A stretch of 64,000 bases of DNA, from the NCBI GenBank assembly GCA_000708835.1, contig DF237259.1, forward strand, positions 41,873-105,872. Reading direction: 5' to 3'. Within the stretch, counting starts at the first letter, position 1. The number at the start of each line of letters is the position of its first letter. Below are positions 35,418 through 46,700 of this stretch, piece after piece. The notes below the pieces were generated by a model that saw only the letters and a program-made list of their open reading frames with translations, was not told where the DNA came from and made no database searches. This DNA comes from Klebsormidium nitens (lineage: Eukaryota; Streptophyta; Klebsormidiophyceae; Klebsormidiales; Klebsormidiaceae). The position numbers were made by a program, and so were the translations under genes.

Positions 35418-38400
35418 TCAGCTAGCTTCCTCCTGCAAAAAGTAAAACGCGTCCGTTTGTAATTCCCTCAAGAGTCTGGCGGCGTGGCCATCCCATGCTG
35501 AGTTCAGTTGACTCTGCCGCTTCATACGCGCAACTTGGAACAACGATTGCGGACTCAAACGAGAGGAAGCTGGTAACAGCGTGCAGGAAAAGCAAGATGT
35601 CAGCACAGGGGTTCAAATTTTGAACTTGACGCTCGACTTAAGAGAGTGGGTTCTATGAAGCGAGAACAAAGCCTTGTGATAACTGCCGTGTGGTGGACCT
35701 AAAGCTCATTCTTCCCCATCATTGCTGTCAGTTTGTGTGTCCGTTCACAATGACGTACAGGAGTCGGTGCACCGAAGCGAAGACAGCAAGCTCAAGATGA
35801 CAATAAGACTGTACGGTGATGCGCGCAAAGCCACTGTTTTTGCAAAGGACAAAGAAATATATAAGACCTAGACCTCGTCGCCTTGCCTGTCCAAAAGCGC
35901 TTCTTTCACAGCCTCCGCGATTTGCGCCGGCTTCCGTTCCAGGTTGACCCCGATCGCCATCCCGTCCCTTATCCGCAGCAGATCCGCCGCGCCCACCGCC
36001 CCTGCTGTGCCTTTGTTGACGACGGACGGCACGCCGAACGCGGCTGCTTCGACGATAGTCATGCCGTATGCGTCATAGACGCACGGGTGGAAGTTAAGTA
36101 GAGTTCTAGAGAAGACCTGCGGGTCAAAGACGTTGGTTGAGCTAACCATGCGCCTTTGGTCACGACGGACGGCACGGCGACAGCCGTCGCTTCTACAATC
36201 GTCATGCCGTATGCGTCGTGTACGCACGGGTGGAAGTTGAGGAGGGTTTGAGCAAACACCTGCGGTTTAAAGCACAGGTTCAGCAAACCGTGTACACTTG
36301 GGGCGACGGACGGCACGGCGAAAGCCGCCGCTTCACGATTGTTATGCCGTATGCGTTGTATATGCATGGATGCAATTTACCGAGGGTGCGGGAAAAGACC
36401 TGGGGGGTTCAAGATACCTGGTTGAGCTAACCAAGTAAGGTCGAGTTAAGTACAGAAGTGAGGTGCACGGGTGGATGTTGAGGAGGGTTTAGGAGGAGAC
36501 CTGGGGGATCCAAATCATTGGTTGAGCTGACCAGGAAATACTGAGCTAACTCTAGAAGGCTTAACGGATGAAGGTTTACGAGAGTTCGGGAGAAGACCTG
36601 GCGGATTAAACGTGTCGACCTAACAAAGCGTTGTGTGATTCGTAACGCTGCAGGTACAAGCACTGGAAAGCAAGCCCGATCTGTGACCTCCAGCAAGACC
36701 TCCTTGCCCTCCATATTTGACTTACGAAAATAGCACACTGCCTGAAAGCCTCCGTAAACAACCTGCAAAAATGAGACTTTTCAAGCGCAAGTGAACCCAC
36801 CGAAAAGAGAGAAGAAGAAAGACTTACCTCGGCCAAGCCCTCGGGTGGCAAGAAGCCGTCTTTTAGCACGACACCTGGCGCCGCCTTGCTCACCCGCTCC
36901 TTCACGGCTTGCGCGTAAGACCCCTCCTCGGCTTTGGCGGCGCCTCCGCACAGAAGCGGCTGAATGCCGACCGTCTCGAGCCATGGAGCAAGCTCTTCAA
37001 GCACAGCAGCAAACAGCATCTGCAGGGTTAAGGGGAACCAGGTTTGCTCAAGGCTGTTCGGAATACGTACAGGGTAGACAGCAGGGAAAAATCCGGGTTA
37101 ACAGCACTCTGTGGCTAAAGGAGAGCGATGAGATACAGACAAGCTCGAGCCACACGGAGCAATCTCCTCAAGCACAGCAAACGGTTTCTGTAACCTGAGG
37201 CACAGAGGTTTCAGTCGGGTCGAGGCGAATCACTGTAGCTTTGAAAGGTAGCTTCTGTAGCTTTAGTAAAAGGTTTACGAAATGGGTTGGGAGAGCTGAG
37301 GGGGTTAAAGACGACGGTCCAATACCGACTATTACGAGTCATGGTGCGAGTTCGTCGACCACAGGGGCCATGGAATCTTGCGATGTTAGAAAGGATTGCA
37401 ACGCAAGAACGGACACAACATCTGATACGAAGCTGGGATTCGATAAGGGAGGGTAAGGAAGATGAATAAGAACGGCTTGGTGCCGGTCGGCTCGTGTTTT
37501 GTATGGCGGATGAGCAAAGCACCTGGATTGAAAGATGATTGAAATTTCAAAAGAGAAACAGGTATTATTTGGATGAACTAGGTTAAAAAGAGCATCCAAA
37601 AGCCGGCAACGTCGAGCACAGCCGCAACGAGCATCTGTGCGTGGCTCGGGTAGGAGCGGGTGGAAACACTGCGACGGCAGGTAAGAAGAAGATATCCTTG
37701 AACATCGCAAGAGCTAGTGTATCAGAGAGGTGGTGACTGTTCTAGATTGAGTTCGGCAAGTTGGAAGCTTCGTTATGGTTCTCTCCCTCAAGATTTTCCT
37801 ACTCCCAGCCCTGATCATTTTCCCAGCTTAGATCCAAGCAAGAACAACTCAATTAAAAAGGCGGGACCGAGTTGGTTAGCGCTACAGGAGACCAATCCAA
37901 TGCAAGCTTGGATACAAGCGGCGAAAGCGCAATGGCCCTGCGAACATGAACCAAGCAAGCACGGCGGATCTTGCAAGACTAACAGCCACGTAAGAACAAA
38001 CGCATCTCACCGCATTCTTTTCCTCCGACAGTCTCACGCAACACGTAAAGTACAAACGCCCTTTCTCCCATCCTTGATTGCTCCCCCCTTTATCTTTGGA
38101 CAGTGCTATCTGGCGGATATCCTCCCTTAGAGGTGGCAGCAGCGCCTTCGGAACAACCTCTTTGCGGCGCGCGTCGCCTAGATCGACTTCTAGATACCTG
38201 GGACGAAACGGGCGGTGCATCAGTGAGAACGTTTGTTTGTTTGCAGAGACAACAACGAAACCAACTAGTTGTACTATCGATTTCAGATTCAAAAATGTAA
38301 TGCTCAAACTATTTTCCTTTTGGTTCTCTCTGCACCTCAAACACACTGCAACCTGTTGATATACAGCATCTATTGTACCAAAAGCTGGCCTGTATGCTTG

Positions 38401-39604
38401 ACCAGCATTTGGTCCTCACCCCAGCAATGATTTACCGAGTATGAACTGGCAAATCAGTTTCACACACCCTTTACTCATAGAGAGAACGACGTTTCAGCAA
38501 TCTTGGTGGCATCTGATATCACACACCAATTTGAGTGCGCACAACTGAGATGAGAGACTTGAAGGTTAGCGTGCCAGATAAAGAGGAGAATAGGCCTTCC
38601 GCAACAGACACCTTATCAATTTCAAACCGGTACTGTATGTTCCCAGCTTGTTCCTGCCAGCGGACTGCCACACCTTTCCTTAATCAGAGATGAAGGGTAC
38701 AACAACTCTCACAAAAAAGGCTGGCTGTCCATGACAATTCTTAATTCACAGGCTCATGGCTCGCTAAGAACTTTTAAACCCAGGAAGGTAACCGAGCATG
38801 TAAGCTTTGAAGTCCAAGTGAAGAAAGGTTCATTCACCTTGCATCAGCTGTGCTCAACGCCGTGATCGCTGATGCCATCCCAACCGCCGAAGACTCCGCC
38901 ATCCGGTAGAACTCCTGATCTGCCTCCCGGTCCTCATCGTCCCGCCTCTTATATTCCGTCACAGCATATATCCTATAGTTCAAATAGGCCAGTGGGGGCT
39001 TATTCACACCCCCCTCACCCCAGCAGTCTGCATTTACAAGGCGCTTGTAGGTGCCGATCGCGGACCAGTCAACAACAAGGGCCCAATGAGGGGCGAATGA
39101 CACAACCTGCGTACAAATTGCCGGGGTGATCCCCTCGGAAAACTCGCGCCAGCCGGACTTGCGGTCCAATCGCCCCCATACGGGAACAGGGATCTCTATC
39201 AGAGCGTATTCGTCTGAGGTTTTGCTGGTTGAGGGGGACGCTTCTGGTGCTGCGCTGATGACAAACACCCGGTGCCCCAGTCTAGTTAGCGACCGCACCT
39301 GGGACTGCGCGTAGATGCCGTTCCCTGAGAACGTCCCCGCTTTGTATTCTAGGGTTAGGAAGACCAGACGGAGGGGGCCAGCTGCAGTTGCCATGTCTGT
39401 GCTCTTACTTGCTGGCAGGATTGGTAGCAAAAGAAACCAAAGGAGAGCAAATGCTGCTGTGAGAAGTAGGAAGGCTTTGAGCGTACGGCGCCAATCGGCG
39501 CGCCAATTGCGGCGGAGGAACTTGTGCGCCGATCGGAGCAGCAACACCATCTGAGTGTAGAAAGGCCCGCGCTTCCGTCCCCTTTTTGCATAAGATGTGT
39601 GCAT
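35418..39604 (-). CDS. GT4 family glycosyltransferase with N-terminal membrane anchor
   Basis: Exons 38838-39604, 38011-38197, 36828-37019, 35887-36116 and 35418-35553 (minus strand) give about 503 residues. After a basic tail, one hydrophobic anchor (FLLLTAAFALLWFLLLPIL, near residue 45) suggests a type II Golgi or ER protein. The Rossmann N-domain starts LRLVFLTLEYKAGTFSGNGI, with the glycine loop that binds the sugar donor side. The C-domain has YFTCCVRLSEEKNAM, LLCGGAAKAEEGSYA, GVVLKDGFLPPEGLAE, and the nucleotide-sugar loop HPCVYDAYGMTIVEAAAFG, an EX7E-like element of retaining GT4 enzymes. The donor and acceptor sugars are not deducible. The last intron is proposed as GC-AG (GGACAG/GCAAGG), which restores the family C-terminal helix VARMKRQSQLNSAWDGHAAR; without it the frame stops at 35868. 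Two introns hold decayed exon-edge copies. The gene is divergent from the patatin gene. Confidence 0.85.
36117..36612 (-). repeat. Four decayed copies of the acceptor edge of GT4 exon 35887-36116
   Basis: The live edge (plus strand GAAGACCTGCGGGTCAAAG) recurs near 36259, 36399, 36500 and 36597. The nearest copy still encodes CVHDAYGMTIVEATAVAVPS in the same sense as the live CVYDAYGMTIVEAAAFGVPS. The farther copies keep only the acceptor with 40-60 bases. Spacing is about 140, 140, 101 and 97 bp. Confidence 0.92.
37020..37650 (-). repeat. Three decayed copies of the acceptor edge of GT4 exon 36828-37019
   Basis: The live edge on the plus strand reads CTCGAGCCATGGAGCAAGC followed by CTTCAAGCACAGCAGC. 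It recurs near 37145-37190 (CTCGAGCCACACGGAGCAAT, then CCTCAAGCACAGCA), 37338-37372 and 37600-37645. Similarity falls with distance. The two farther copies are weak. Confidence 0.7.
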
Positions 39605-40076
39605 AGCCTGGCAGACCTCTTCGCTCAGTTCTGAGGCGTTGAACACTTTTGAAAGCACAATTGACCTGAATCAGAGCGCTCCTTGCAACTAGCCGAATCC
39701 AATCAGCTGAACTCCATCAGGGTTCATTCACGCTCTTATGACCTCCTCGGAGGAAGCAAAAGACAGCATGCGTCACCTTCTCTTGGTCACCGTATGGTGT
39801 GCGTGCAGTAGATCGCCCCTGAGAGGTCTGGGTCGGACAGTCTGGGACAGAGATCCATTTTGGATTCATTTTCAATGGCCTTTTCAGTTGGGTTTTGAGG
39901 GACCCCCCAACTTTCACTGCGCCACGTCAGCTTAACAGGAGGACCAAGCACCGTCGATTGCTAAAAAGACCCCAATCGAAGGGCTGCGTGGCAGTAAATT
40001 GCAGTAGATTGAGAAACAAATCCCCTCTAGTTCTGCCCAATCCAGCTGGCAGGCCGTCTGCGAGGTGGCGCCCTTT
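39605..40076. promoter_or_regulatory. Divergent promoter region of GT4 and patatin-like genes
   Basis: This is 472 bp between start codons on opposite strands. It should contain both core promoters. No specific element is recognised. Confidence 0.4.
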
Positions 40077-42162
40077 ATGCCACTTTTCAGTTTTGCATGT
40101 CTGCATGGGCGCGCCGCCGGCTTCATGGCTTCCGCTGTGCTATCCACGCAGCCCTGTGCTTCAATCTGGCCAGCACTGGCAGCAGAGGGGGGAACAAGTG
40201 AAAACCTGCTCAACAGAGAGCATGCAGGCTGCAAGATAGGGATGGACTTTGTGTCGAAGAAAAAGATATGGAACCAGGAAAGCCAGTGCAGCTTCAGGAA
40301 TCTGAGGAGAGGAGTCTGGTGAGTTGCAAGTCTACCAACCGGCTTGTCTGAAGGGGCTTCATCAAGTGCAATTGCTAGCAGATTACGTAGGCTGGGGACT
40401 CGCGAATTCGAAAGATTGTTCTCAGCTGTTATGGGCTCGTAGAAAGTCAGGTTCATGAACAGGAGATGTACCGTAGCCTGCGAGTTGCTCTAAGGGGAAG
40501 TGTGTCAAAGTTGTGTGCAGTAAGCAGGTGCGCGAAGCAACCGACTGCTTCCGCTGCTCTCTGCATCCAGGAGAGGCGACGATACTGAGTACTGCTTATC
40601 CAGTCGCAAGTGCTAGTTACAAGTTTCTGATTATGAAGTCTTCTGAGCTTCTTATTGTTGGAAAGACTTGTGGCTGGTAATGCACCTTGACCTCCCATCT
40701 CTGAACAGGATTTCTTCCATTTGCAGGTTCACCACTTGTCCAACTGTTTGCTCCCACTTGCAAAGCCCTTTCACATCTACCACTCCGCTTGCACCAGCCT
40801 CTGGATTGAGTCAAAGGTGGCACGGCTTTGCAAAACATCCCATCCAGATTATGCACCCAGATTCGGTCGCCCGGTTCTACACAGCTCCTAGGGCAAAGAG
40901 TGTAGGGGTGCTGTCTCAGGCTGCCTCGCTTCTCAGTCTATCCACAAACAGCATGTCCCCAGAGGCGAGAAAGCTTGAAGAGGCGGCTGAGGCAACGCCG
41001 CTCTCGCCCGACTTGCCTCCCATCATATGCTTTCCAGGTACGTCACTCTTTGTTTGGTTTCTTTCTTTCCAGTACTTTAACAATGTGTATTTGAACTCAA
41101 GCCATGTTTGTGATATGTTGATTTGGCAGATGCCAGCAACTTCATGCTGCTGAGCAAAAGCCAAGGAAGGAGTAAAACCGCAATTGCCTCGAGGGTATTC
41201 TTTCAAGTTTCCCTACTACTAGCACTTCTTGGCAGTGCTGTTCTTAAAGAACGCAGCTTTGCTTGTCCCTTGTCCGTCTATCCCACTACCTACACAAACC
41301 TAGGAAGTGTTTAAAACGACGGTTAATCAGGGGAGCTGTAGGTAAAAATCAAAGCTCCAAAGTGGCCACATGTGGCAGCCTCCTGAGGATCGACAAGTGG
41401 ATCTTAGTCTAAGTCTTGCTTCCTTATTCAGGAGGCGGCATGTTCTTCTACTGGATGATTGGCGTTGTGAACATCCTCCAAGACGAGATTGACATGACCA
41501 CAGCGCACATGTCAGGGGCGAGCGCCGGCGCGCTTGCGTCTGTCCTAGCAGCTTGCGGAGTAGACATGCGGCGTGCGGCCGAACATGCTTTCCAACTTTC
41601 AATAGATGAGAAGCTTTGGGATCGGAAGCTCAAGCTAGCATTGGTTTGGGGGAGGCTGATACGGCAGTGGTTGTGGGACTTGCTTCCCGATAATGCGGCT
41701 GAGCTTTGCAATGGGAGGATCCATTTGTTTGTGCTCGAGTTGCCAGGGCTGCGGACGGGGCTTCATTGTAAGAGGGTCCCAGTCACGGACTTCAAAGACA
41801 AAGCGGATTTGATAGATTGCGCGCTAGCCTCGGTCCACATTCCAATCTTCATAAACGGCCACATTTGGACTGAGTACAGGGGCTCCCGTTGTGTAGACGG
41901 GTCGATCAATGCAGACCGGCTTGCGCTGAACATAGATCCTAGGAGGCATACATTGTACGTGGATCCCTACGAGGATCCGGAAATGAAGGAAAGAGGTAAC
42001 CGGTTTCTCGAGTTGTACGGGGACAACCCCGGGCCTGAAGGTACTTGGGAGTGGATTAACCACATGATGCAGCGAGGGGAGGAGCACGCGAGACGGATAA
42101 GCAGTGCTGGTCAATTGGAGCCTTGGACACATAGTTCATTGAAGATGGAAGCGGGGGGCTAA
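40077..42162 (+). CDS. Patatin-like (PNPLA) lipid acyl hydrolase
   Basis: Three exons, 40077-40318, 40727-41037 and 41432-42162, join in phase to about 427 residues. Patatin-like proteins hydrolyse acyl esters of membrane lipids with a Ser-Asp dyad. The catalytic domain starts at residue ~183 with ICFPGGGMFFYW, giving the glycine-rich oxyanion loop. It is followed by the nucleophile elbow HMSGASAGALA (GxSxG) and the acidic partner in RCVDGSINADRL, where the usual DG-G/A is DGS. The exon junction falls inside the oxyanion loop. The N-terminal ~180 residues are Ser/Ala-rich with an ATG-proximal stretch MPLFSFACLHGRAAGFMASA that could be an organelle leader; ATG 40125 is an alternative start. 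I see no membrane span. The substrate cannot be told. The gene is divergent from the GT4 gene. Confidence 0.85.
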
Positions 42163-43790
42163 AGCCACTTGATGACTAATCTCGGTCGTTTAAGGTCCCC
42201 TGCTGCAGACATACATTAATAGAAGCCCTTGGTGACTGTTGCATGTCGAACTTCGAAGCACATGGGAGACTTGTTTATTGTACAACATTAGATTGGGTTG
42301 TTATCATTGTAGCTTGATTTGTTACAGAACGGTTGAAGGAACGCGTATTATGAGGCAACGATATCTTTCGATTGTAGCTCTTTAACAAGGGGACTGAAAT
42401 TGTTGCAGGCCCATTTGTCGGGATAGGATGTGTCCATCAGGTAATTACCTATCAAGGCGTTGTAGCATCTTGATTTTTGAATATTGTACTATTGAGATGG
42501 TTGAAAGCTGATCGGTCACGTTGCGTATTCCGACTCTAATTTTCAAAAGATTTGAACGTGATTGATGTGGATTGCTTTTGAGGTTTGTTTAGCGCACATA
42601 TGTTAAGGTGTGCTGACTATTTTGAACTAAAGCATATTGTATGCGAGCGAATATCCATGAGCCTGCACCTGTATGACATGAGCATGGCCATGCACAGCAG
42701 GATTCCATTGCTATATAATTGACGGCTGATACACTATACGTGGCATAGTACCCAGAAATCAGATCTTGGATGCAGACACGGATGCATACCATTCTTTCTG
42801 GCATTATGCACCGTGCATGATTCATATGTATACGCTGCGTTTGCATATCCAACATGACCGTCCGACTTGTTCACCTGGATATGTTGGAATTGCAGATCGT
42901 AGGGAAGACACCTGTGACATGCGGCCCAAAACTGCGATCGGGATCACAACAAAACTCGTTACCCCTTTCAGTCGCCTCACTCGATCTCATGTTAATCACA
43001 GCCTTATGGAGAGATGCAAGAAACTCCCCGTGTATGAACTTTGATCCGACCGAAAACTTCGCCCCTAAAGGTTGACCCTATTGAAGCCGACTTCTCGACT
43101 TGAACGTTTTCCAGGTATGCGTAGCCCGCCTATGGCCGCACTGGCAGAGACTTTGCAAAACGAGACTATAAATAAAGACTGAAACGTACGTTAGATTACA
43201 GACTTTCTTAACCCTACAACGGTCGGATCGACGTGATCGGACCATACCTGCATGCTTGACCGTCGTCCAATAAATGAAGTCTACAACGATTATGGCGGAG
43301 CTTGCCATGCTCAATGCATTTGCTTAGACAGCCTGCAACTATAGACGCTACTAAGAAAATATCCAAGGAGCCGTTTGCTGCCAGCTCACTTTCTCCAGCT
43401 CATCAGCGTATCGCGCGTTATTTTTTAGCCGCCCGACGTCCATCATCATCCCCAACACGACCTATATGTACGCCCCTCAAAACTTAGTTAGTCCTGACCA
43501 ATCGTGGTTAGTCATACTTATCCCGGGTGCTCTGCGAAAGTAATCGCTCTATCAACTCCTCCGTTTTCAAACTCGAAGGCCCCGTCGCGTCCTCACCGCA
43601 ATCAAACTTTCCGATCTCCAGCAGTCGTCCAGAATGAGCCGTTTGTCCCCACCAAAAACAAATGAAGGTGCCACTTTGTTAGATCCAGAACCGACCTTGA
43701 AAACAAATGGATTAGCCCACAACACGAGTCTTTGGGTGCTCCGTCACAGAGTTTTAGCCCTGGTCTTAGCTCCAAAAGTGATTGAAATCC
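42163..43790. other. Intergenic: convergent 3' ends
   Basis: About 1.6 kb lies between the patatin-like gene (plus) and the receptor kinase gene (minus). It is AT-richer than the exons. TATA-like strings occur near 42712 and 43167 but no supported gene follows. No RNA gene was recognised. Confidence 0.45.
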
Positions 43791-46700
43791 TCAACCCCGC
43801 CCGGTAGATTGCCCCGGGGGCAACAGCCCCTCCCGCGAACTCTCCACCTTGTCCCAGTGCCTTTCTACCGACCGCCTGACCTCCCCACTGTCATAATCCC
43901 GGCTCACGTAAACCTCGCCCGCCGGGGTTCGCTTAACCCCGTCCAAATGATCCCGTAACTCGCCGTTACCCCGTACTGAGATTTTTTCAAACTCTTCGAT
44001 TTCGTGCACTTCACCGGATGGTGGGCGGGGGGGTCGGCCCGGGGAGAACCGCCGGGGGGGGCCCCGCCCGCCCAGCCTTTCGGGGGTGTAACTCCCCCCC
44101 CTCCCGCGAGAATTGACGGGCCCCCTGTCGGGCGTGCGATTGCCGGCCCGCCGGGGGGTGCTGAAACGGCCCCGTTCGAACTCGTAACGGTCCGCGGTGT
44201 TAACCGGCTCCTTGGCGGCGTAGATACGCTCCTGAGCTGGCTCCGGGGCAGTGTTAATTGGCTCCTGGGGGTGAAAGACTGGCTTACGGGTATTGTGGAT
44301 TATTTGCTCGACGGGGTAAGTGCGCCCCTCGCGAGAGTTACTCGGTCCTAGCGGAGAGTAAATCGGCCCTTCGGGAGTGTAAATCGGCCCCCGGCTGTAG
44401 CTGTCGGTGGCCGCGAGCGCTCCAACGTCGAAGCCGGGATGGACGTACTGGCTCTCCAGATCGCTGCTGTCATAGTCACGGCTGACGTAAACCTGCGAAG
44501 GATAACCAGGGTTTAGCGGCTCAGTGATTTGACGACGAAGGATTGTGATGTTGAAAACACCCCAAGCGAGCAGCAAGGCCGACGGCAGTGTTGGGAGTTT
44601 CCGAATTCGTGATATTGCGAAGATATACGAGGGTTTTAAAGGGTTGAGCTGAGAAGTGTCGTTCAAATGCTCGAGGATCAGGTATGTTGCAACCGCTCAA
44701 GCAAGCCGGACATTCGACCCTCGGTAGGTTCCTTTCTGCCTCACAGAGTCGTAAACAACTCTCAAAAGACTGCAGTTTGAAGTATCCAATGCACAAAACA
44801 CTCCCAAGAAATCTCTCGTATCAAACTCCTCAGTATCTTTGCTTCCAACAAAATGCACAATTGTTCCGAGTACAAACAAACAGTTTGAAGTGGGACCTTT
44901 CCGCCCTGCCCAGGCGAAGAAGCTAAGGTGGGCAGTTTTAAACAGATTTCTCGCAGCAGAAAAGGCGAAGACGGCGCATTCACACCTGGCCAGAAGGCGT
45001 CGATTTCCACCCGTCGTGCACCAGCGCCTTGCTGCGCTCCTCTGCCTCGGAGTCCTCCCCCGGTTGCTCTCTTCCACCCGGTGAGAAATTCTCAGAGCCG
45101 TTCCCTGAGGGCTGACGGCTGAGGGCGTCGTAGAAGTCGGTTCCCCGGGGGGATCCCCCGGGCTCCGAGCGCCCCTCGGACGCATCTCCAGTTGACACCT
45201 GGCGGGAAGAGAAGAGGCTTTCAGCGACTGGAGGGTGGAAAGAGCGAATACCTTTCGATTCCGGGATGCTCCGGGGCGTGCCAGCTGCTTGCACATGGAC
45301 TTGTATATCCCCTTCGATGCATTCTGTTTGAGCTTGCAATTAGCCATCCAGAGAAAGTGACTGGTTAATCAACATGAGTTAGAGGCCAGTGCAAACTGGC
45401 TTATCTCTCAGGAGACATGACGTGCCATTCGCGAAACGCGCAAAGGCCGGCTATACGGTTGGAATCTTGAAAATGACCGAGAATGGTCTACCGGTCAGAT
45501 GACTGACAACATATTCTGGCCGTCTGGTCTCCCAGTTGCATTGACGGGTCTCGAGCTTTCGCTCCAAAAAATCATTGAGAGGAAGAATTCACGCCATTCC
45601 GATCGGTTACAGCGGTTGACCGATCGTCGCATTAGATTCGTGAGCCACGATGTCACATCAGTTGCTTCAGGATAATCGGTCAGCTTGCAAACGCGACACA
45701 GATAGTTGACACTCAAGCGCAGCATGGGAAAAAGCGGGATCCTCCTAAATGTTTCTCGAGCGTTGCGGACTGCTTTGAAGATGCGTGAGCGTCCGGCATT
45801 GAGAAACGGTACTCACGTGATCCTCGTTCTCCCCCGCGGGAGGGGCTGATTCTCGATTGGCCGAATCGGGCCTGCCCTTGATGGAGCCCTGCAAATAGCC
45901 GGGGGAAAAGGTTGAGACACCTTCTCTGCAGAACGCGCAGACATGATAACTAGAACGAGCCACATCCGAACATTTACGAGCCACAGCTTCGTCATGGTTA
46001 AACCCAGTATGAGTCCCAAAAACCTCACTTTTGATCTCTTTTCCGTTTTCCGTTAAACCTTTCCGGGATCCGGTGTCCGTTTCGACGGCTCACCGGATAA
46101 CGGGCCTCCACCGCGTGCTGGAACTCTTGCGACGTGAACTCGCGGCTCTCAAAGTGCTCCTGCGATCCCAGCACGTATCAAGGGTCAGGGTTAAGATTCA
46201 ACCAAACACACCACTTGAGTCACAGCAACTGTATCTTGCAAGATGATATTCAGAGAAATCGAAACATAGGTAGTGCAGCGGAGCAGAGTCAGCTTCTAAA
46301 GCCCCTTCAAACGCGGAGATGGGAAAGCAAAGCTGAGCATTGATTGCAATGGTCGCGGATGCTGCCACGTGGCGCTCTATCGTCGCGCAATTGCTCACCG
46401 AATTGACTTGCTGCGGGTCCTGCTTGCGGACTTCGGCCTCGGCCATGTGGGCGAGGAACAGCTGCGGGGCGGAAAACGGAACCGGATCAGATGGGCGGAA
46501 TCAGCACGCGATGCAAGGAGAATGCGAGATCAAATGCAATTTGAGGAGCAGCACATGGATCTAGAAAGCAAGCACGCGACCCACATGTTTGTTTCCGGGA
46601 GAGAAGGCCAAGCAGGGTAAAGATGTATACTGGTCCAGTAGTCTAAAAAAGACCAAGGTTTTGGACAAGAAAGACTTGATCTTCAGCAAGACGACCGCCT

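Noticed and set aside
35868-36116. GT4 exon ending at the TAG at 35868
   Set aside because: It would remove the C-terminal helix that is found intact in the same frame at 35418-35553; kept only as an alternative.
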